Source: Microvirga flavescens (GTDB lineage Bacteria > Pseudomonadota > Alphaproteobacteria > Rhizobiales > Beijerinckiaceae). Taken from it: DNA of 64,000 bases. The first letter of the stretch is position 1; each line of letters starts with the position of its first letter. The stretch covers positions 1-64,000 of the forward strand of contig NZ_QMKH01000010.1 in NCBI RefSeq assembly GCF_003290125.1, read 5' to 3'. The position numbers were made by a program, and so were the translations under genes. The notes below the pieces were generated by a model that saw only the letters and a list, made by a program, of their open reading frames with translations, was not told the DNA's origin and searched no databases. Positions 8,902-16,913 of this stretch are shown piece after piece.

Positions 8902-8988
8902 GCGGGCTTATAGCGTAATGCTCAATCTGCCATATCGGCTTTTCTAGCTGGCGAACCTTGCGTGGGGCTGTGCTCCGGGGCGCAAAAT

Positions 8989-9018
8989 AAAAAAGCCACG
9001 CCCTGGGGGGAGCGTGGC
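8989..9018 (-). terminator. Rho-independent terminator of the first flagellin gene
   Basis: GCCACGC and GCGTGGC pair across 8995-9018. Minus-strand transcription then runs into six T residues (8994-8989). The stem resembles the terminator of the other flagellin gene and lies 41 bp past the stop. Confidence 0.8.
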
Positions 9019-9059
9019 TCTTGCGTCACTCCCCGACGGATCGGGGAATGAGCTTAGTC

Positions 9060-10229
9060 TTAGCGGAAGAGCGAGAGAATGCTCTGGGTGTTCGAGTTCG
9101 CGATGGAGAGCGACTGAACGCCGAGCTGCTGCTGCACCTGCAGGGCCTTGAGGCGGGTGGACTCTTCTTCCATGTCGGCATCAACGAGGGTGCCGATGGA
9201 GCGTTCGTTCGACTTGATGAGAGATTCGACGAAGGTCGTCTGCGAGGTGATCTGCGTCTTGTTCGCACCGAGCGTGGTGGCCGCTTCGGTCATGGCGTTG
9301 AGCGCCTTGTCGACAACCGCAATGTAGGCGCGAAGCTTCGACAGGTCCTGGTTCTGGATCGCCGAGATGTCGATCTTGTCCACCGACAGGGCATAGGCCT
9401 TGTTAGCACCGTCCTCGTCCTTGCCGAAGACGCCCCATTCCTTGTTCAGGATGCCGCCCGCACCGTCCGCGTCCTTGACCGCAGCCGCGTTGGCGGTGTC
9501 GATCGCCGTAGCGTAGGTCGCCTTCGCGGTGTCGAAGGTGGTCTTGGCCGTGTCATAAGCGGTCTTGGCCGCCGCGTCCTTGGTGCTCGCTTCCCAGGTC
9601 GCCAGGTCGGTGTCCCACTGGGTCTCAGCCGCCTGGAACGTCGCCTTGTCGGCAGTGATGTCCGCATCCACACCACCGCCGGCCGAGGCCGTCGTGGTCT
9701 TGTCGTAGAGCTTCGTGTCGTCCACCGAGACATTCACGGTGTCGACCGAAATGGCTCCATCGACGCGGGTGAACGAGGCGACGATCTTACGGTCGGAGGT
9801 GTAGTTGCCTGCACCCGAGTCCGTCGACAGCCAGTTCTCGCCGGAAACCACCGAAGAGTCAGCCGTCGATTTCATCTTGTTCAGGATGGCGCCGATTTCG
9901 GTCTGGATCTTGTTGCGATCAACGTTCGGCGAAAGAGCCGCCGTCAGCTTCGACTGGATCGACTTCATATCTTCAATGGCGCTGTTCATGCCGTTGAAGG
10001 CGGTATCGACCGAGTTTGCGCCGAGGCCGAGAGCGTCCTTCACCGCGCCGAGCGAGCCGTTGTCAGCGCGGATCGTCGTGGCGATGGACCAGTAGGCCGC
10101 ATTGTCAGCGGCATTCGAGACCTTCAAGCCGGTCGAGATGCGGCTGCTGGTCTTGTCGAGTTCCCCGGCGATGCTCTTCAGCGTCGTCAGGGCGGTCATC
10201 GCGGAGGTATTGGTGAGAAGGCTAGACAT
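9060..10229 (-). CDS. fliC: Flagellin (first of two tandem copies)
   Basis: A 389-aa flagellin beginning MSSLLTNTSAM and ending SILSLFR. D0/D1 segments at both ends are canonical. The central region has the same Ala/Thr/Asp-rich repetitive helix as its twin, with a handful of substitutions such as ANIAADKATF versus ADITADKATF. The two genes are identical in length and differ at roughly one residue in twenty, which suggests recent duplication or gene conversion. Expression is probably controlled through the repeated leader (10257-10308) and an upstream CtrA-like site. Confidence 0.95.
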   Translation of the reverse strand: MSSLLTNTSAMTALTTLKSIAGELDKTSSRISTGLKVSNAADNAAYWSIATTIRADNGSLGAVKDALGLGANSVDTAFNGMNSAIEDMKSIQSKLTAALSPNVDRNKIQTEIGAILNKMKSTADSSVVSGENWLSTDSGAGNYTSDRKIVASFTRVDGAISVDTVNVSVDDTKLYDKTTTASAGGGVDADITADKATFQAAETQWDTDLATWEASTKDAAAKTAYDTAKTTFDTAKATYATAIDTANAAAVKDADGAGGILNKEWGVFGKDEDGANKAYALSVDKIDISAIQNQDLSKLRAYIAVVDKALNAMTEAATTLGANKTQITSQTTFVESLIKSNERSIGTLVDADMEEESTRLKALQVQQQLGVQSLSIANSNTQSILSLFR

Positions 10230-10256
10230 GTTTTTCTGTCCCTAGAACTGAGTAAA

Positions 10257-10308
10257 TCGGGACATACCGGGCTTTCACCGGTATGGCAGGGCGGCGTCAT
10301 GCCTTCGA
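10257..10308 (-). repeat. 52-bp flagellin leader repeat, copy B, with hairpin
   Basis: Identical to 8850-8901, including the CATACCGG/CCGGTATG stem at 10263-10285. The sequences on both sides (10230-10256 and beyond 10308) differ between the two copies, so the block itself is conserved. It ends 27 bp ahead of the ATG, the same spacing as in copy A. Confidence 0.7.
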
Positions 10309-10434
10309 ACGGGGCCTCATCGAGCAAGCCGTTCAATCTGCCATTCGTGTCGTACTGACCACATGAATTTGCGTGAAGCTTTCATCATGGTCAAGTCATA
10401 ACGACAACGTTCGCTAACCTAAGCACCTTTCATC

Positions 10435-10449
10435 TTACAAGATCGTTAA
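10435..10449. promoter_or_regulatory. Possible CtrA-binding site upstream of the flagellin genes
   Basis: TTAC-AAGATCG-TTAA matches seven of eight fixed bases in the alphaproteobacterial CtrA consensus TTAA-N7-TTAA. It lies about 205 bp upstream of the first flagellin gene. CtrA is known to control flagellar genes in this class. The motif is short and chance matches are likely. Confidence 0.3.
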
Positions 10450-10494
10450 CGGAGACTCTGCCGCTACTTCCTCTGATGAAACTGAATCACAATT

Positions 10495-11232
10495 TTAGAA
10501 GTAAGAACGGACCAATCCGCTGATCAGAATATTCCAGCCATCGATCAGCACAAAGAACAGGATCTTGAACGGCATCGCGATCACGGTCGGCGGCATCATC
10601 ATCATACCCATCGACATCACAAGCGTTGCGACGATCATGTCGATCACAAGAAATGGCAGAGCGATAAGAAAGCCGATTTCAAATCCGCGCCTCAATTCCG
10701 AGATCATGAAAGCAGGAATGATGATCCGCAGATCTATTTTTGAATCGCTTTGCGCTTTCGGAAAGTTGGCCGCAGCCAGATCGCTGAAAGTCTGAAGATC
10801 TTTCGGCCTGACATGGGTCAGCATGAAATCGCGAAAGGGATCCGCAACCTTCGAAAAGGCTTCTGCTTCGGTGATCCGGTTTTCCGTGAGAGGTCTCACC
10901 CCCTCCTCCCAGGCGCGATCGAAGGTCGGCGCCATGACGTAAAACGTCATGAAAAGGGAAAGGCTGATCAGAAAAAGGTTAGCTGGCGTGCTTTGCAGAC
11001 CAAGCCCCGAGCGAAGGAAGGACAGAGCGACGACGAAGCGGGTGAAGCTCGTCGTCATAACGAGAATCCCCGGCGCGACGGACAGAACCGTCAGCAGCGC
11101 GATAAGCTGAATGATCTTGCCGCTGGCGGCGCCATTTCCTTCCGGGATCAGCGATTCAAGCCCCGGCACCTGTGCACTGGCCGTGGTGGCGACAATGGAG
11201 AAGGCGGCAATAGCGAGAAAACGAAACATCAT
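10495..11232 (-). CDS. fliP: Flagellar type III export gate protein FliP
   Basis: The product is 245 aa with a cleavable signal peptide (MMFRFLAIAAFSIVATTASAQ), which is characteristic of FliP. Four membrane helices follow, including IIQLIALLTVLSVAPGILVM and FLIALPFLVIDMIVATLVMSM, and the signature SFTRFVVALSFLRSGLG. It forms the core of the export gate with FliQ and FliR. Two adjacent ATGs at 11232 and 11229 are possible starts. An upstream TTG (11289) would put extra polar residues before the signal peptide and is less likely. It is the last gene of the flgB-to-fliP run. Confidence 0.93.
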   Translation of the reverse strand: MMFRFLAIAAFSIVATTASAQVPGLESLIPEGNGAASGKIIQLIALLTVLSVAPGILVMTTSFTRFVVALSFLRSGLGLQSTPANLFLISLSLFMTFYVMAPTFDRAWEEGVRPLTENRITEAEAFSKVADPFRDFMLTHVRPKDLQTFSDLAAANFPKAQSDSKIDLRIIIPAFMISELRRGFEIGFLIALPFLVIDMIVATLVMSMGMMMMPPTVIAMPFKILFFVLIDGWNILISGLVRSYF

Positions 11233-11278
11233 GCACCAAGGGTAAGACGTTGTTGTATGAGCGGCCGGCAACCGGTCT

Positions 11279-11785
11279 TCATTGAACAATCAGGGTTTCG
11301 ACGATCAACTCGCGCACCAGCCCCTTGGACCGCAGGCTCGCGCGCTCATTCAAGTCTTCCCGCAAGCTCTGAAGCCCACTTGCGCCCTGAATTTGTGCGA
11401 TGCCGAGCGTGCGCAGGTAGGCAAGCATGTCCTGCTTGATCTCGGCCGCGATTACATCCGGGTTCGGCACGTCCTTCGTATTGAAGACAATGGAGGACTC
11501 GATCCTGATCCAGGTATCGCTGGAACCGGCGATGTTCGTGACGACAGGTCCGAGCGTCTTCAAGGTCGCGTCACCTGAATAGATCAGGGCGTGCGACGTC
11601 TTTTCCTGTTCGTCCTTCTTCCGCTCATCCACCGCTTTCTCGACAGTTGTGACGAGATACATGCCGAAGGCGCCGCCTGTTACGACAGCCAGAACGGTGA
11701 GAACAGCCAGCGTCAACAGCCAGCTCCTGCCGCCCTTCGCGGAGCCGCCTCCTGAACTACCTTTTATAAGACTGCGACGGACCAT
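11279..11785 (-). CDS. fliL: Flagellar basal body-associated protein FliL
   Basis: This 168-aa protein has a Gly/Ser/Lys-rich cytoplasmic N-terminus. One transmembrane helix spans about residues 22-46 (WLLTLAVLTVLAVVTGGAFG), and a periplasmic domain follows. The family signatures include IRIESSIVFNTKD near the middle and SLREDLNERASLRSKG at the end. FliL rings surround the stator units and influence torque. It sits between flgH and fliP, 12 bp after flgH. Confidence 0.88.
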   Translation of the reverse strand: MVRRSLIKGSSGGGSAKGGRSWLLTLAVLTVLAVVTGGAFGMYLVTTVEKAVDERKKDEQEKTSHALIYSGDATLKTLGPVVTNIAGSSDTWIRIESSIVFNTKDVPNPDVIAAEIKQDMLAYLRTLGIAQIQGASGLQSLREDLNERASLRSKGLVRELIVETLIVQ

Positions 11786-11797
11786 GACGCTGCGCTT

Positions 11798-12499
11798 CTA
11801 CCAGGGCGTCAGAAGATCATAGATCTGCTGACCTACCGCGGGCTGCTGCACTTCCGTAATGCGGCCACGACCGCCATACGAAATGCGCGCTTCTGCGATC
11901 TTGTCATAGCCAATCGTGTTCTTGCGGGAGATGTCCCCCGGGCGAACGATGCCGGCGATGTTGAGAACACGCACTTCGAAATTGACGCGAACTTCTTGCG
12001 ATCCACTGATGAGCAGGTTTCCGTTCGGCAAGACCTCCGTCACGACGGCGGCGACGGACAATCGGAGCTTTTCTGAACGATCGATGGAACCCTGGCCTTC
12101 GGTAGAAGTTCCGGATCGGATGTCTCCCTTGGCGGAATAATCCGCCGAGCGCCCGTTGAAATCGAAACCGACATTGAATCCGAGGTTCGACTTTGAATTG
12201 CGTGAGCGATCCGTAGCGTTGTCGAACTGGGCTTTGTCATCGATCTGAATGTTGATCGTGACCACATCGCCGACATTCTTGGCGCGCGGGTCCTGGAAGA
12301 GATCGGCGGCGCTGGGGTCCCAAAGCGAATTATAGGAGTGCCTCGGCTTTGCGCGAAACGCAGCGGGCATAGGGTCATACGCCACGTTGAGGCCGTGCCC
12401 CACGGGAGTCATGGTCGGCTCCCGACCGATGGTGCTCGGATCCGTTGCGCAGGCGCCTAGAGCAAGGCAGGCCGTCAGCGATAAGATATGTTTCATCAT
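11798..12499 (-). CDS. flgH: Flagellar L-ring protein FlgH
   Basis: The 233-aa precursor begins with a lipoprotein signal whose lipobox is L14-G-A-C17. It contains the FlgH hallmarks SLWDPSAADLFQDPRAKNVGD, VVTINIQIDDKAQFDNAT and LPNGNLLISGSQEVRVN. It forms the outer-membrane bushing of the rod together with the P-ring protein FlgI, which is also encoded here. Its start overlaps the end of motE by 4 bp. Confidence 0.94.
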   Translation of the reverse strand: MMKHILSLTACLALGACATDPSTIGREPTMTPVGHGLNVAYDPMPAAFRAKPRHSYNSLWDPSAADLFQDPRAKNVGDVVTINIQIDDKAQFDNATDRSRNSKSNLGFNVGFDFNGRSADYSAKGDIRSGTSTEGQGSIDRSEKLRLSVAAVVTEVLPNGNLLISGSQEVRVNFEVRVLNIAGIVRPGDISRKNTIGYDKIAEARISYGGRGRITEVQQPAVGQQIYDLLTPW

Positions 12500-13062
12500 C
12501 CTGCCTTCTCGTTGTCTTGCGGGCGCTTGCTGCCGTTGATGACGTTGCTGAGCTGCGCCGCGCGCGCCGGTTCCATTTCGTTCAGAACCGCGCTCGCGCT
12601 CCTCGGGCCAAGTTTCGCAAGGATGGCCGCCGCCGTTTCATCCTTCATGTTGGCAAGCTGAAGAGCTGCCGCCTCAGGACGCATGCGCGAATAGATGGCG
12701 ACGACAGCCTCATCGGCCTTGGCCAGAAATTCGTTGCGCCGGCGAAGCCATTCTTCGTACTCGGCCCGTTTTTCTTCGAGAATCTTGATGCGGCCCTCGA
12801 TGTCTTTCTCGAGCTTCGTAAGCGTTTCCTTCTGCCATTCATATCGCGCGTCCGCCGCCGCATCCGCGATGTTTGCGCAATACTGGTTCGCCTTCGGATC
12901 GCTTACCGCAGCACCTGCTTTTGGCGGTGCCGGATTACGGGCGTCCTCTGCCTTTTGTTGCGCCGAAGCCGTATTGAGCGCCGCAACGAGCATGAAAACC
13001 GCACCAAGCGGGAGGGTACGCTTTGTGACTTCTTGAATGTTCCGCAAGATCATGGCTCTCAA
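12496..13062 (-). CDS. motE: MotE family protein, periplasmic chaperone of MotC
   Basis: The 188-aa protein has a signal peptide (GAVFMLVAALNTASAQ), an Ala/Pro linker and a long charged coiled coil (about residues 75-130). It ends with a domain resembling the MgtE N-terminal fold, with MRPEAAALQLANMKDETAAAILAKL. In Sinorhizobium, MotE dimers stabilise MotC in the periplasm, and its gene lies between flgI and flgH exactly as here. A Cys near residue 62 (NQYCANIA) could form the known intermolecular disulfide; that is inference. The ATG at 13053 is an alternative start. Confidence 0.82.
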   Translation of the reverse strand: MRAMILRNIQEVTKRTLPLGAVFMLVAALNTASAQQKAEDARNPAPPKAGAAVSDPKANQYCANIADAAADARYEWQKETLTKLEKDIEGRIKILEEKRAEYEEWLRRRNEFLAKADEAVVAIYSRMRPEAAALQLANMKDETAAAILAKLGPRSASAVLNEMEPARAAQLSNVINGSKRPQDNEKAG

Positions 13063-13081
13063 TCCACTTTCAAGGGCGCTA

Positions 13082-14182
13082 TCATTGGACGACCAGCTCA
13101 GCCTGGAGGGCGCCCGCTGTTTTCACAGCCTGGAGAATGGCGATGATGTCGGTCGGCTTCAGGCCGATCTGGTTCAATCCCTTCACCAGAGTCTGCAAGT
13201 CGGAGCCGCCAATGATGGCGAGGTGGCCGTCCTGTTCGTTCGCCTGAATCTCCGTTCGCGGAACGACCACCGTGCGGCCTTGCGAGAAGGGCTCAGGCTG
13301 GGACACCTGCGGAAGCTCCGTCACGCGAACCGTGAGGTTGCCGTGTGTCATCGCAACCGTTGAGATCTGCACGTTCCTGCCGATCACCACCGTTCCGGTG
13401 CGCTGGTCCACCACGACCCGCGCAGGCGTATCGGGCTGAACCAGAAGGTCGCCGATCTCCGCTATGAAGCGGGTAGAAGCGACATCGTTCGGCTTTTGCA
13501 AGACAATGCTGCGGAAATCCCGCGGCGTCGCCACGCGCCGGCCATAGCGGCTCATGGAATAGGCGTTGATCGCGTCCGTCATCAGCGTCGCCGTCTTGTA
13601 GTCCGGGTTCTTCAACTCGAGCACGAGCGAAGGCATCTCGCGAAACCCGCCTCCGACCTCACGCTCGATCAGGGCGCCGTTTGGAATGCGCCCTGCCGTC
13701 GCGACACCCTGCGTCAGGGTCTCCGCCTGGCCTGTCGCTGAGAACCCGGACACCGCGATCGGCCCCTGCGCCGCCGCATAAACTTGGCCATCCGCCCCCA
13801 TCAGGGCCGTGAGCATGAGCGTTCCGCCCTTCAAGGACGTGGCATCGCCCAGCGAGGTAACGGTGACGTCGATGCGCGAGCCCGTGCCCACAAAAGGCGG
13901 CAGGTCGGCAGTGACGATGACCGCGGCGACGTTGCGCGTGCGCAGGGTGGCATCACGAACGTTGACCCCCATGCGGTCCAGCATGGATTGCAGCGAGTGC
14001 TCCGTGAACTGGGAATTGCGCAACGTATCGCCGGTGCCCTGCAATCCCATCACAAGGCCATAGCCGACAAGCTGGTTGTCACGGACGCCCTGAACGGCGG
14101 CGATGTCTTTGATACGCGTGGCGGCCTCGGCGGTGTGGGCCGCAAGCATCGCCAGGACGAAAAGAACGACCCGCCCGATCAT
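13082..14182 (-). CDS. flgI: Flagellar P-ring protein FlgI
   Basis: This 366-aa protein carries a signal peptide (VVLFVLAMLAAHTAEA). The strongly conserved FlgI start then follows, with RIKDIAAVQGVRDNQLVGYG and LVMGLQGTGDTLRNSQFTEH. The internal VVDQRTGTVVIGRNVQIS and C-terminal LNQIGLKPTDIIAILQAVK segments are also typical. It polymerises into the periplasmic ring around the rod. Length is the family norm. It starts 4 bp inside flgA. Confidence 0.96.
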   Translation of the reverse strand: MIGRVVLFVLAMLAAHTAEAATRIKDIAAVQGVRDNQLVGYGLVMGLQGTGDTLRNSQFTEHSLQSMLDRMGVNVRDATLRTRNVAAVIVTADLPPFVGTGSRIDVTVTSLGDATSLKGGTLMLTALMGADGQVYAAAQGPIAVSGFSATGQAETLTQGVATAGRIPNGALIEREVGGGFREMPSLVLELKNPDYKTATLMTDAINAYSMSRYGRRVATPRDFRSIVLQKPNDVASTRFIAEIGDLLVQPDTPARVVVDQRTGTVVIGRNVQISTVAMTHGNLTVRVTELPQVSQPEPFSQGRTVVVPRTEIQANEQDGHLAIIGGSDLQTLVKGLNQIGLKPTDIIAILQAVKTAGALQAELVVQ

Positions 14183-14655
14183 CGGCCACCTATGCGGATG
14201 CGCCCGTCTGCCTGGACAGTGCCGAGGATGATGCGCCCGGTATCCGTATTGCGGACGCGGATCTGCTCTCCGAGCCCGCCCGACTGCAGCGGCGATCCCA
14301 TTGCCGTGATCGAAAGCCCGCCTTCCTCGAAGACTATCTGCGTCGGCACGCCGCGCGAGACGATCTTGGGGTCATCGACGGCATTGACCGGGATCGCCTC
14401 ACCCGGAAGAAGCGTACGGCGCGCGGTTTTTCCCACAACGGCGAGCGGCGTGTCGATGACAGCGCCGCGCGGTTGATAGCCAAGGGGGAAGCTGCGCTCG
14501 CGCAACATTCCCGCCCTGATCTCGTCGCCAGGATAAATCGTGATGGTCGGAACGGGAAGCATCCGCTCTTGCGCGACAGCCGCCTGCGCCCCGGCCACAG
14601 CCGCCAGCACGACGAAAATGTATTTGAGCGGATTCTTCAAAACGCGTTCCATCAC
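14179..14655 (-). CDS. flgA: Flagellar P-ring assembly chaperone FlgA
   Basis: A short 158-aa form typical of Rhizobiales. It has a signal peptide (YIFVVLAAVAGAQAAVAQ) and an SAF-type domain containing TIYPGDEIRAGMLRERSF and ARRTLLPGEAIPVNAVDDP. The C-terminal part includes GEQIRVRNTDTGRIILGTV, which is the usual FlgA ending. It helps FlgI assemble in the periplasm. The gene overlaps flgI by 4 bp and begins 15 bp after flgG. Two ATGs in tandem open the frame. Confidence 0.92.
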   Translation of the reverse strand: MMERVLKNPLKYIFVVLAAVAGAQAAVAQERMLPVPTITIYPGDEIRAGMLRERSFPLGYQPRGAVIDTPLAVVGKTARRTLLPGEAIPVNAVDDPKIVSRGVPTQIVFEEGGLSITAMGSPLQSGGLGEQIRVRNTDTGRIILGTVQADGRIRIGGR

Positions 14656-14670
14656 CGATCAGCCGCGATC

Positions 14671-15462
14671 TCAGCGGATACCCTTCGAGACCGTTCCGGC
14701 CATGTCGTCCGCCGCCTGGATGACCTTGGAGTTCATCTCGAAGGCGCGCTGCGCAGAGATCAGATTGGTGATCTCCTTCACCGGATCGACGTTCGACGCT
14801 TCGAGATAACCCTGATGGATCTTGCCGAAACCCGGATCGCCCGCGACACCGACGACGGGCTGACCCGAGGCTGGCGTCTCGCGGTAGAAATTGTTGCCGA
14901 GAGGCTCAAGGCCGGAATCGTTCGCGAAGTTCGCGATGGTGAGCTGCCCGAGATTCTGCGGCAGAGGCTGCCCGTCGACCTTGGCAAAGACCTCACCAGA
15001 TTCGTTGATCACCACGTCAATCGTGTTTTGAGGAATGATGATCGCCGGGTCGAGACTGTAACCGTCGATGGTCACCAATTGCCCGTTGCCGTCTTTGTTG
15101 AACGAACCCGCGCGGGTATAAGTGGTCTCTCCGTTCGCGCCTGTCACCTGGAACCATCCGCGCCCGTTCAGGGCGAGATCGAACTGGTTTCCGGTGTTGG
15201 TGAGCGATCCCTGACGATGCAAGTTGCGGATGGCCGCGGTGCGCACGCCAAGCCCGAGCATCGCGCCCTCCGGAACCGGCCGCTCGCCCGCCTGGTTCGG
15301 AACGCCTTGCAGGCGCTCCGCCTGATAGAGAAGATCAGTGAATTCGGCCCGCGCACCCTTGAATGCGGTGGTGTTCACGTTCGAGATGTTGTTCGCGATG
15401 ACCTCGACATTGAGCTGTTGGGCATTCATGCCGGTCGCTGCGATTGCGAGCGCTTTCATCAT
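14671..15462 (-). CDS. flgG: Flagellar distal rod protein FlgG
   Basis: A 263-aa rod protein of normal length. The N-terminal rod motif is intact ([20 protein letters not shown]), followed by [19 protein letters not shown]. The C-terminal helix reads [20 protein letters not shown]. It is exported by the flagellar type III system without a cleaved signal. It is the fourth gene of the flgB run, 7 bp after fliE. Confidence 0.96.
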   Translation of the reverse strand: MMKALAIAATGMNAQQLNVEVIANNISNVNTTAFKGARAEFTDLLYQAERLQGVPNQAGERPVPEGAMLGLGVRTAAIRNLHRQGSLTNTGNQFDLALNGRGWFQVTGANGETTYTRAGSFNKDGNGQLVTIDGYSLDPAIIIPQNTIDVVINESGEVFAKVDGQPLPQNLGQLTIANFANDSGLEPLGNNFYRETPASGQPVVGVAGDPGFGKIHQGYLEASNVDPVKEITNLISAQRAFEMNSKVIQAADDMAGTVSKGIR

Positions 15463-15469
15463 CGTCTCC

Positions 15470-15799
15470 TTAAATCGCCATCCGCGAGATTTCCTGATAG
15501 GCCGCGACGACCTTGTCGCGGATCGCTATCGCTGTCTGAAGAGCCTGCTCGGCGGACATAACCGCCTCAACGACCTGCTGCACGGACGCCTTGCCCTGAA
15601 TGCCGGAGATCGCGGCAGCTTCACCGGACTTCAGGGTGTTTGCGGCGTTCGCGGCCACCTGCACCATCATTTCGCCAAAGCCGATCTGATGGTTCGGCAC
15701 CGCCGTTGCCGCAGCGGCTTGAACGGAGCCGAGCTGCGAGGACGAAACGCCGCCCGACCGCTCGACAAAAGAAGAGATCGCCGAAATCGCGTCCAGCAT
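15470..15799 (-). CDS. fliE: Flagellar hook-basal body complex protein FliE
   Basis: At 109 aa this matches FliE, the adaptor joining the MS ring to the rod. The C-terminal half has the conserved [20 protein letters not shown] and [19 protein letters not shown] segments, ending RMAI. It shares one base with the flgC stop, so the genes are translationally coupled. Confidence 0.92.
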   Translation of the reverse strand: MLDAISAISSFVERSGGVSSSQLGSVQAAAATAVPNHQIGFGEMMVQVAANAANTLKSGEAAAISGIQGKASVQQVVEAVMSAEQALQTAIAIRDKVVAAYQEISRMAI

Positions 15800-16218
15800 C
15801 AGGTCCCTCTCAACAAATCGATCATTCCAGAAATCATGGAGCGTGCCTGCTTGATCATCTGCAGGTTCGCTTCGTAGGACCTGTTGGCCTCACGCATGTC
15901 GGCCATCTCGATCAGCACATTGACGTTCGGCATCTTCACGAATCCCTTTTCATCCGCTGCCGGATTGCCGGGGTCGTACTCGACCTGAAACGGCGCTTGG
16001 TCGACGCCGACGTCCTTGATTTGCACCGTTGCAGCGCCGAGCGCCCGGTCGAGCTCGCTCTTGAAGGTGATCGTCTTGCGCGCATACGGGTCCGCGCCCG
16101 CCGTCCTGCCGGTAGACTGAGCATTCGCGATGTTTTCCGACACGATGCGCAAGCGCATGGACTGAGCTTCCAGCCCGGTGACGGCAAGACGGGAGGAAGC
16201 CTGCAGAGGATCAATCAT
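15799..16218 (-). CDS. flgC: Flagellar proximal rod protein FlgC
   Basis: The 139-aa protein has the N-terminal rod motif [20 protein letters not shown]. The FlgC C-terminus [20 protein letters not shown] is followed by [20 protein letters not shown]. It is a structural subunit of the proximal rod, exported without a signal peptide. Its start overlaps the flgB stop by 4 bp. Confidence 0.95.
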   Translation of the reverse strand: MIDPLQASSRLAVTGLEAQSMRLRIVSENIANAQSTGRTAGADPYARKTITFKSELDRALGAATVQIKDVGVDQAPFQVEYDPGNPAADEKGFVKMPNVNVLIEMADMREANRSYEANLQMIKQARSMISGMIDLLRGT

Positions 16219-16601
16219 TGTCCCGTCCTTGCCGCGGAGAGAACCATGCGGTGGAAAGCCTTGACGATGCCGTTGTTGAGCGAGTGAGCGCGGTTGACCT
16301 CTTCCGCCTTGGCCATCTCCTGCTCAAGGCTGACGGAGTTCCCGGAGTGCATGACGTCCCAGCTGTCGGTCTTCTTGACCTTGGCCGAACGCACATGGGC
16401 GTTGTCGAACCCGAGATGCCCCTTGTCCGTTGCGGCCATTCGCAACTGCGTCTTGTCGAGCACATCGGCGAACGGCTCCACATCAAGAGCCTTGAAGCCG
16501 GGCGTATTGGCGTTCGCGATGTTGCCTGAGACCGCCGCCTGGCGAACCGAGAGCCACTGCGCCTGTCGCGAAGCAACATCGAAGAGATAGACAGATCCCA
16601 A
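16215..16601 (-). CDS. flgB: Flagellar proximal rod protein FlgB (TTG start)
   Basis: I place the start at TTG 16601. It gives [18 protein letters not shown], which matches rhizobial FlgB beginnings, and it has a strong GGGAGG ribosome site at 16613-16608 with 6-base spacing. The longer frame from 16679 would add an arginine-rich segment without homology. The 128-aa product has the rod motif [17 protein letters not shown]. It is the first gene of the minus-strand rod/ring operon, so its promoter lies in 16602-16913. Confidence 0.9.
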   Translation of the reverse strand: MGSVYLFDVASRQAQWLSVRQAAVSGNIANANTPGFKALDVEPFADVLDKTQLRMAATDKGHLGFDNAHVRSAKVKKTDSWDVMHSGNSVSLEQEMAKAEEVNRAHSLNNGIVKAFHRMVLSAARTGQ

Positions 16602-16913
16602 AACGGACCTCCCAAATCGGGCACCTTGTCCGACAGGGCTACGCGCACAATCTTGCGCGAAGCTGGCGTAAAACCGCATCTCCCTTCAGAGCTTGTTAAG
16701 AAACCGGGTCCACGATGCTTTTTAGAGCAGTTCGACCTGGTGGGGGCCAGTCGGCACTGCCTTCAGATCAATTTGAAGGAGTCCCGGTTGTGATCGTGCA
16801 ACGGCACAGACACGGCAATCGGTCGCCTCGCGCAACGCGTGTACCCCACCGGACATCGCAGCAGGAATGCGTGCTGCGCGGCGCGGCATCGCCTCTTCCC
16901 CAACAACTACCGG
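16602..16913. other. Divergent intergenic region between flgB and the GGDEF-EAL gene
   Basis: This 312-bp gap should hold the promoters of the rod/ring operon (leftward) and of the GGDEF-EAL gene (rightward). I see a CtrA-like motif at 16685-16699 and an imperfect inverted repeat around GGTGGGGGCC. I see no convincing gene or sigma-54 element. Confidence 0.5.
16685..16699. promoter_or_regulatory. Possible CtrA-binding site upstream of flgB
   Basis: TTCA-GAGCTTG-TTAA has seven of the eight consensus bases of TTAA-N7-TTAA. It lies about 85 bp upstream of the flgB start codon, a plausible promoter distance. It resembles the motif before the flagellin genes. Evidence is the motif alone. Confidence 0.3.

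Noticed and set aside
8932-8939. GCCGATAT resembling a sigma-28 -10 box before a flagellin gene
   Set aside because: No TAAA -35 partner at the right distance, and the other flagellin lacks it.
8925-8940. TGGCAGATTGAGC resembling a sigma-54 promoter before the flagellin gene
   Set aside because: The GG-GC spacing is two bases short and the equivalent sequence in the other copy does not keep the GC.
9021-10358. 445-codon plus-strand open frame across the flagellin gene
   Set aside because: Shadow of the repetitive flagellin gene, including its terminator and leader. No ribosome site.
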